DNA of 64,000 nucleotides from Hyposmocoma kahamanoa (lineage: Eukaryota; Arthropoda; Insecta; Lepidoptera; Cosmopterigidae): the NCBI RefSeq assembly GCF_003589595.1, contig NW_020654748.1:3868874-3932873 (forward strand). Reading direction: 5' to 3'. The notes under the pieces are model-generated. The model searched no databases, had not been told where the DNA came from, and saw only the letters and a list, made by a program, of their open reading frames with translations. The translations under genes were made by a program, and so were the position numbers. This document shows positions 56,430-64,000 of this stretch, piece after piece (position 1 is the first letter of the stretch; every line of letters begins with the position of its first letter).

Positions 56430-58195
56430 GAAAAGAAAAAAGAAAAACAATTTACATAAGTAATTAATATAACTATTTATAAAGTGTGTACGTGGTACCT
56501 TATTACGATATGCACACATAGAGTGGACAATACCTTCCTCTGACATTAAATTCTGGTATTATTTATTGTATTTTGCTTTTATGGTATTATATTTTTTACG
56601 TGAACCAACAATTACATTACTATGGTTGTGTATTTAAAAATGTGTATTTAATTATTATTATTATATTAAAAGTAAAATAAAATTTATTTTTTTGCTTTAT
56701 ATTTTTTAATCATTCCGGTATTTTATTTTATTTCATTTTAATTATTTTTTTATCAGCGCAATTAAGGAGTACAAGCAATCGTCTATTGGCATAGATTTGT
56801 TCAATACTAGTGTAGGCTTGATTCGACGAACGTTTAATAAGCAATACTTTACGTAATTATCTATCTCTCATTATTTTGTTTCCTGTCTTTAAGATGTGCG
56901 TGTTGTTGGATGGGCTATATAGGGTTCAATATTTTTCCTTTTTCTCTTTTCCTTTCTTTTCCCTGTATTGCCAATTGCACCTGTTTTTAATGCGTAAAAT
57001 AATATTACGTTTTTTACATTTCAATAATAATGTTTTAATTTCTGCTGACTAAAAACTTAATAATTTATATTTGGTGTACTTGTGGAGATATGTAATTAGC
57101 ATTTACACCTGTTACTCAATTTCTATTTATTGTTAAAAATTCGGTGTAAATCTTCCTAAAAATAAATAAATAAATTTCAGAGTAAGTATTAGACACTCTA
57201 TGTGTATTATTTGAAGTTAAGGTAAATAAATATACTTTGTTTAATCCAATTTCGGATCGTCACCCTTACAACAAAAACTAGAACTTAATGTGTTGAATGT
57301 GTTGGAACGACCCAGTATGATATCATTGGAACAAACCACTAACCTACCTAACTTCCTAACCTAAGTATTGTCAGCATATTTTGCGTACATAAACATATTG
57401 GAATATATCGGACTTTGTTTGTGGGACACTGCATGTTCAAAATGTTGGTTCCTTCGTATTGAAATTTATTTATTTATAAAGAAAACATTCTTTTGGACTT
57501 ACAGCTCAAGCCTAAGCGTCCAACAAGACAAACTTAAAGATAATGTAAAATTTAAATATAACATGCAAAATAAAAAATTAAACTTAAAACTAAACAAAGA
57601 AAGAAAAAAGATAAATACATACAACTTTACACAATTTTCTACAATCTAACACTTATCTTAAATTCACAAATGATATATTGAGAGCATACATTCGACGACA
57701 TCTAAGGGATGACTAGCAATAAAATTTTTGTCTTACGTGTTCTCTACCACAGCTCCATGATCACATTTGTTTAAATGAATCAATTTGCAATTTTAAAAAT
57801 GATTTAATTACTTCTTTTGTCATTTATATAATGTTTAATAAGTAATTTTAATTTTTTTTTAAATTGTGTTGTAACTAGTATATGATGCTGAGTGTAATGA
57901 ATGTTACAACAAGAAGGCTTGTCGATTATTACCGACTTTCTTGATTAAAAAATATGTCTATAAATTAATTATTATTGACTAAGTAACTATTATTACAATA
58001 CAAGACAATAATGCAAGACAAACAACGTTTGTTCTACCACTTCTTGCATTGCTCATAATCATGTAATGTGATTTTATTAACGTACATTTCTCCTCATATT
58101 TCTCTCTAAAAGTTTCTTTTTTTAGTGGCAAGTACCGTGTCAAATGTTTCGACTTATATAATCAAAAATTACCTGCTGTTTGTCGTATGTAATGA
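56430..58195. other. AT-rich DNA without recognised genes
   Basis: Long A/T runs (56570-56760) and no recognised repeats. The 93-residue open frame at 57368-57649 is low-complexity Lys/Asn-rich and is not believed. Confidence 0.3.
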
Positions 58196-58351
58196 CAACC
58201 TAGATGACCTAGCGGTCAGCACTGTAGGCGCCAGATGAGGAGGTCTCAGGTTTAACTTCTGATAGCTCCAATTTGTGTAATATATTTTTCTAAATAATTT
58301 CTAGGTTGATTCGGGGTAGCGGGATTGTGTCAATTTGGTTACCCTATTATT

Positions 58352-58560
58352 TATAATAAACCAGACCTACCGCTTCTCAAGCAGAGGTCGTGGGATGAAA
58401 TCCGAGCACCTTTGGGTTTCTCGGAAATGAATTCCGGAATTTAATGTAAAATTTACCATGAGCTTTTCGGTGAAGGAACAAGGTTCACACAACCTTCGGA
58501 AAACATGTAGGATGTGTATGAGAACGTCACATGGACTACTCATAGTATAGGGAATTCCGA
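58352..58560 (+). repeat. SINE-D copy
   Basis: CAGACCTACCGCTTCTCAAG and CAGAGGTCGTGGGATGAAAT form the remains of the head; ATGAGCTTTTCGGTGAAGGA is the tail. Matches 7615-7850 in inverse. Confidence 0.65.
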
Positions 58561-58629
58561 GACCGTGTGATGTGGTTGTCAGGTATTCTATCATTGTTAA
58601 GAATGTAATTTGTTCATTTTTAATTTCAT

Positions 58630-58905
58630 AGATTTCTCATAGATGGCGACTAAAAAGTCGTTGAAAAACCAAATACAAAGACACGACGCAAGCACATAGA
58701 AAAATTCGTGAGGTCCGTTGGTTCGTTCCGTGGCTTAGTTGGTATAGCGTCTGGCACGGTATGCAAGAAGACGGTTCGAATCCGACCGGATCGAAGGAAT
58801 TTATTCTGAGTGTTCGATCTTTGTATTAATAATTATAACAAACTTGTGGAGTAATTTCACAAAAAATAATTGAATATCAGTTCAATAAAAATTTAATTAC
58901 TTAAT
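58630..58905 (+). repeat. SINE-E copy, tRNA-headed
   Basis: ACGACGCAAGCACATAGAAA, head with GTGGCTTAGTTGGTATAGCG and GGTTCGAATCCGACC, then GAACTTGTGGAGT-like and TTGAATATCAGTTCAATAAA at the 3' end. Very similar to 51850-52085. Confidence 0.75.
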
Positions 58906-58909
58906 GTAA

Positions 58910-60335
58910 TTTGTTTTTATTTTTTCACATTTCATTTCACTGTATTGTGAGTTACATAATTAAATTGAGAACGTTATATTGATAACGTGCTATACCAGTT
59001 TAATTGTACGGCTATTCAACAGAATAACTGTAATTATTACTAGTTTGCATGTATTGAACGTGTATTTACGATAACATTTTATTTATGTAATACAGACACA
59101 CGCTTGACCTCTATCTCACTTATGATCTTAAGCGAAGTTGATACCAGGTACGCGCTTGTTCAAAAAATGTATATTTAATGTTTTATTTATTTGTAATCTT
59201 CTGGTTTTAATTAACCGACTTAAAAAAAGAGGAGGTTCTTATTATACTGTATTTTTACCCGTTTAATGTGTATGTTTTTTATTTATACATATATATGCGA
59301 TAAGTAATGTGTGAGTTTTTTTGATACATCACGTGACTGGCGACGATTACACAGGTTTTGTTTATTTGTCTATTATTTTTGTTTTTTTTTGTAACTGTGT
59401 TTTTTTTGTTCTAACTTAAAATTTGTTTTTGGCTCTGTTAGAGCACTTTATATAATATTCTTTCATGTTGCTGGAAATTCGTAAATGGCATCAGATTACT
59501 CACATCTAAGTACTATAATTGTATTATTTATCCGTGAATTCTCCTAAAATGTATAAATAAATAAAATAAACAAATATAAATGAATTATACGTAATGATTT
59601 TGTAACTTCTGTCGCAGTCGTACCGCAACTTTTTGTTTAGACGATTATCGAATAGATTTCATAATAATAGAATGTCGATATAGGTAGATTGCAAGCTGAT
59701 ATTTAATGTACATTACGGTCACTGACTTTTATTTCGAAAAACAAATAAACGTGTTATTGCTTGGTGGCAGACAGTACTTCCTTGGACAAACTCTTTCACG
59801 GAGCTCTACTGCTACTAAAATCCGTGATACGTAAACATGGTACATTAGGAATTTAAATGAGGTACTTAATTAGTCTCTTCTTCTTCTTATTAATACTTTA
59901 TATTTTAGTAATGCCAGAACTACCATGGACGACCTCTTTCATAATGAACTCTACTGCTACCAAGATATATCTCATTATTTAGTCATTAAGCTTTACTTTT
60001 TATTTGTTTAACGAAAATGAGCCTAAATAAATATGTTTCTTTCTTTCTAAATAATGTTAGTGTTTGTAAATAATGTGAGTGTGGTTTCGTGTGTACAACA
60101 GTGAGAGCTATAATTACACAACTGTACAGTTGCGCTATAACTATAACGTAGTAGTATAAAAACGAAAGCACCGAAATTTAATACTGTATTTACTAAAAAA
60201 AGCAATCTTCGCCTCATTGAGACTATACAAAACCTAGTTCGTTTTGTTTGGTTCATTTTAACTAGTTTTTAATAGCGACTTTGATCACATACGAACTGAG
60301 AACCGGTTCATGACATAATGCAGAACACGCTATTG
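58910..60335. other. intergenic DNA with repeat scraps
   Basis: Contains a short RepB end (GAGGAGGTTCTTATTATACT, 59229-59250) and the GAGCTC end of RepA on the - strand (59755-59818). No gene seen. Confidence 0.35.
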
Positions 60336-60337
60336 TA

Positions 60338-60550
60338 ATGCCTCCGTGGCCGAAAGGTTTCAATTCCTGGGTCGACAGAAATATTTGTATGGCATTTATT
60401 TCTTTCGTGAGTTAGTGAGTCGAGTTAGAGTCGTGAGTTAGTTTCGGGTGTAATTTGTGGATGTCTATGTGTGTGTCCACGGCACCTGCGATACAGGGCT
60501 CCCTAGAGCGGGGTCCTGAGTGTGTTGTTATTATTATTATTGTTATTATT
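60338..60550 (+). repeat. SINE-F copy with damaged head
   Basis: ATGCCTCCGTGGCCGAAAGG then a deletion into CAATTCCTGGGTCGACAGAA removes most of the tRNA-like head. The body (TGTAATTTGTGGATGTCTAT) and the TTATTATTATTATTG tail are intact. Confidence 0.7.
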
Positions 60551-60551
60551 T

Positions 60552-60830
60552 TTCTTCTTTATTTTTCTCAGCCTGGTTTGAACCGCACTTACGGACCGAA
60601 ATCAAGTAAATGCACTATGGCGCGTATCTATGTGGAGGGTGTGTAACAAGAGCCTACTTCGTCCTCTTCCATTTGCATGAACTTTCTGACAATGCGGCAT
60701 TATGTTCTTCTTTATTTTTTTCAGCCTGTTGGCTGGTTTGGACCACACTTACGGACCGAAATCAAGTAAAAGCAGTATGGTGCATATCTATGTGGAGGGT
60801 GTGTAATAAGAGCCTAACTCTTCCATTTTA
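60552..60830 (+). repeat. tandem duplication, unit ~153 bp
   Basis: TTCTTCTTTATTTTT, CACTTACGGACCGAAATCAA and ATCTATGTGGAGGGTGTGTA appear twice in the same order (60552-60704 and 60705-60830), the second copy with a 9-base insertion. Confidence 0.7.
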
Positions 60831-61149
60831 TTAGTATTAAGTAAAAATAACTCCTAATTATTTAATATTTTACTACTACAATCCATGCAAGAATTTTAAG
60901 ATGTTTTTCTAGTTGGTTCGCCTTAGCGTCTCCTAATTTTCTATCATAAATTGCCTGAAAGATATTCTTACTTAGAAACAAGTACAAATAGGACCACCTG
61001 ATGTACAATAGCTAATTCTGACATTACTGTCCCGTGTTAACTTTTTATTGCAATATTGAATGGTCAAGAAAGAATTTTTCAAGTTTTCATTATTTTTGAA
61101 TTATGATCGATAGTGTCGCAGTCAAATGGTTAAATCAATTCAACATACG

Positions 61150-61575
61150 ACCTAGACATTTAACTAAACGGCTTCGTTGAACTAATGGCCTTAGATATTT
61201 TAAAAGTTGAATTTTTGGACTTTATGGCGGCTACATATGTGTCACGCGGGTCTCGCGTAGTAAATAGGAGGCTCGGGCCCATTGACTTACAATTATATGG
61301 GCATCGGGTCCGCGCTACAAAGTGTTCGAACTTATAGGGCGTTAAAATCGTATACAGAGCGTCATTCACGCTTTAGTCTTCGTTTGTTCGACTGACAGCG
61401 AAGCAAGCAAAATTAGACAGTACTGCGATGACATTACAATTTAAATTCAACGTTTTAGCTTTTTCATATTCCTTTACATGTCACTACGTTTAAATAGGTT
61501 GACTTGGGACATTTTTTTCGTGGTTTTTGTATTAGACCCGTCGTCCATTTATTTGTAAGTCAATGCTCGGGCCAC
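61150..61575. repeat. possible inverted-repeat element
   Basis: CCCATTGACTTACAA (61278) recurs in inverse as TTGTAAGTCAATGCTCGGGC (61551). On the - strand a 69-residue frame with TTRDPRDTYVAAIKSKNSTF looks like a translated repeat I have a vague memory of, not a gene. Confidence 0.35.
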
Positions 61576-62629
61576 ATGAATTTTATTGTAGTTATAAAGA
61601 AAGAGAAGGTAAAAGAACAGAACAGGAGAAGGGAAAAGAACAGGTAAAGTAAAGGCGTAAAGGCCAAAAAGGTCCTGTATTCGTGCAAATACTGATGTTT
61701 TAAAGAAGTTGGGTTACATAATTTTCAATGGTATAACTGGCCAGAATTATATGAAGGCGGGCACGTGTGCTCGCTTCGGAAATTTAGTAGAGAATGTCGA
61801 CTGAAAGAAGAAAAGTAAGAGTGACGAAGAAAAGGAATTAAAGAACGATTCAAAATTTCTAAAGTAAGTGGCCAGGAATAGACAGAGTAGGGTGATAAAA
61901 AGGTGGTATGACAACGGAGGAGGTCGCATCGTCACATATGTAGCTGTTTATATTGTTCGTTTCCATTTTTAAAGTAAAAAGAGAAAAGTAAATGTCAACT
62001 TTGGTCAATGGTGCTGTGTATTAAAATACTTAGGTTGTTAGTTAAATGACTATTTAACCTCTTGGCTGTGACACGTGTATTAAACTTTCGCTTAAAAGTG
62101 TCAAATAAATTAGAAGTTCTGTAATAAATTAGAGACTTTTTTAATGTAAATTTTAAATAACACAATCTCACCAGATGTTAAACGGCGATGTGCTTTGCAT
62201 AATGCCTATTTATTTTAGCTTTAAATAACTCTCAATTGCAAGTTTTGTAAAACACAGCGATGTTCTATTCCTTTGCTGCTTGCATCAGGATACACGAAAC
62301 AAAATATGATATAGCGAAGAAATCACATGTACATAAAAATAATATAATAACATTAAATATTATTGTATTATATTTTAAACATTAACTAGTAACAAGTAAA
62401 ATTAGATTATCGAAAACTTTAAAACAAGGTATAAATATGAAAAAAAAATTATATCTGACTTGGAAATGGCTGCATTCAAACAAAAACTAGCAGTTTATTT
62501 TGAATCAATGAACCATGGATTCAAATTTAAATTAACATTTTTTTAAATCATAATGATAAGCGCTCTGTATTATTATAAAATATTATAAATAATGTGTTGT
62601 CTCGGTGAATAAATATTATATTTTGTAAC

Positions 62630-63095
62630 CGTAGAGCTCTTTGTGAAAGAGTTCGTCTAAGGAAGTACTGCCCCATACCTACTGTTTGCTGCCAACCAGT
62701 AAAATGAGCATTACGTGCACATGGGATTTATAGAGCCAAGTACTCATTAGCGAGCTGTAACTGTAACGTGACAAATACAGTAACGAGGTTCTAGTATGTA
62801 CGCTTGAAACACTCTTCAATCAGACGGTTCACTGCGAACCGCACGCGTTGCACCCGCGGCAGGCTCGCGAACCCTGTACAAATTATGATTTTTCGTTACG
62901 TAACATGCAACGGTTACGGTTACAGCTCGCTAGTGAGTACCCGGTTTTAACTTATGTCTCAAGGTGACCGGCGCAGTGGCAGTACAATCTTTGAAATTTA
63001 AAGCTCTGAGTGACACTGCAACTGTTATGGATAGGCGTGTCGCTTAACATCAGGCGCACGACTTGTTCGTCCCGTCCCTTGATATAATGAAAAAA
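62630..63095 (+). repeat. RepA copy split by a TIR element
   Basis: RepA runs GAGCTCTTTGTGAAAGAGTT to GTGCACATGGGATTTA, is interrupted, and resumes at AACTTATGTCTCAAGGTGAC to TTCGTCCCGTCCCTTGATAT. Confidence 0.7.
62738..62942. mobile_element. ~205-bp TIR element nested in RepA
   Basis: Ends GTACTCATTAGCGAGCTGTA and (inverse) GTACTCACTAGCGAGCTGTA with the following ACNGTAAC also paired. The GC-rich centre contains GCGAACCGCACGCGTTGCAC. Target duplication unclear. Confidence 0.65.
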
Positions 63096-63892
63096 AATAA
63101 TTCGAAAGACGAAACAAAGCGGTTTATATGAACGTGTGGTAAGTTAATAACATGTGGATAAAATATTTCTCGACTTTCTAGTGGATCCGAGGAGAAGATA
63201 CTAGTAATAGTAGGCGAGAACTGAGATTATCCAGTCGCAATAACTACATATCCGAAAGTGCCTGGATAATAATAATAATTTTCTAATAACTTTCATCAAG
63301 TCAAATAAGAAATTGTATACGGTTGGGAGACGTGGAACCAGACTACCTCTCGAGAGAAAACAAATACTTTCGCTGCGTGCGACTGCGACTGGTGACCCAG
63401 TCGCATGCGATGTCGCATCTATATAACATTAGTTGCTAATTAGTTCGATATGCATCATTGAATGTTAAGTTTTGTTTTGTAATATGTTTTATTTAAATAT
63501 GTTTTGATTTGATACTATATTTAAATATATAAAAAATACACATTGAATCACATTATATTACCATTAATTTTTTTGATTATTTATATTTTATTAAATATGA
63601 AGTTACGTAAATCAAATTAAATTAAATTGTAATTAAATTAATAGTAAAACAATCTATGGTATATAATAATGACACCTTTTGTTCAAATATCCCACATGGT
63701 AGTGGTTCATGTATATAATAACAATTGAAGTGCCGCTTCGTGTTTTAAATCAAGGATCTGAGGGGCAGCGCCGCTGCACCCATCGACTCTTGGGACTGTC
63801 GTCGATCCAATTGACAGGCAACCTGTTCTTCTACTGGGCATACAACTTTACATATTAAATATCAGGTGATTGTGCGCCGATTTGAATTTACT

Positions 63893-64000
63893 AGCAGTAG
63901 AGCTCCTTGTGAGAGAGTTCGTCAAGGGAAGTACTGCCACCTTACCTATTTCTGCCGCCAAGCAGTAATGTGAGCATTACTGTTTTCGAAATTGCAGGCA
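63893..64000 (+). repeat. RepA copy cut by the window end
   Basis: AGTAGAGCTCCTTGTGAGAG through AAGCAGTAATGTGAGCATTA; continues past the window. A - strand RepA fragment precedes it at 63715-63800. Confidence 0.7.

Noticed and set aside
57368..57649. 93-codon + strand open frame
   Set aside because: Low-complexity Lys/Asn/Leu sequence in an A-rich stretch, no splice context.
58730..58800. tRNA gene on the + strand
   Set aside because: Same head occurs at 51905 and 38165 with the same non-tRNA 3' body, so it is a SINE.

Overview
The window looks like AT-rich nuclear DNA of an insect, most likely a moth or butterfly (Lepidoptera). The evidence is a lipase and two mitochondrial-protein genes with short exons and GT-AG introns, plus a dense load of tRNA-headed SINEs, RTE-like LINE tails ending in GATGATG-type repeats, and small DNA transposons. 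No bacterial, CRISPR or rRNA features are visible.

Three genes can be supported, all in the left 26 kb. (1) mRpL20, a mitochondrial large-subunit ribosomal protein, is a single exon on the + strand at 2460-2936. (2) A two-exon PET117 homologue (cytochrome c oxidase assembly, 74 aa) lies on the - strand at 3018-3512, tail to tail with mRpL20 and only 81 bp away. (3) A secreted pancreatic-type lipase lies on the - strand, with 14 coding exons between 25953 and 6056. The exons join in frame without gaps to give 553 aa with an intact Ser-Asp-His triad and a C-terminal PLAT-like domain. One of its introns begins with GC instead of GT. An acceptor site just before the start codon implies at least one more 5' non-coding exon to the right.

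The introns and nearly everything from 26 kb to 64 kb are repeats. The commonest is a ~300 bp element (here RepA) with more than a dozen full or partial copies in both orientations. Others are a ~280 bp family (RepB), a foldback family with a CCCGAAACG core (RepC), four tRNA-headed SINE families, and a ~480 bp TIR element (RepH). Several inserts can be classified from their own termini: a hAT-like element with an 8-bp duplication just upstream of PET117; a P-element-like element with an 8-bp duplication and a THAP-like start inside a lipase intron; and a PIF/Harbinger-like element with a TAA duplication and a MADF-like peptide. There are also two LINE 3' ends, several long palindromes and a diverged ~130 bp tandem array.

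No coding gene could be established to the right of 26 kb; one small candidate exon (56378-56427) is reported as tentative. mRpL20 and PET117 both serve the mitochondrial respiratory machinery, whereas the lipase is an unrelated secreted enzyme.
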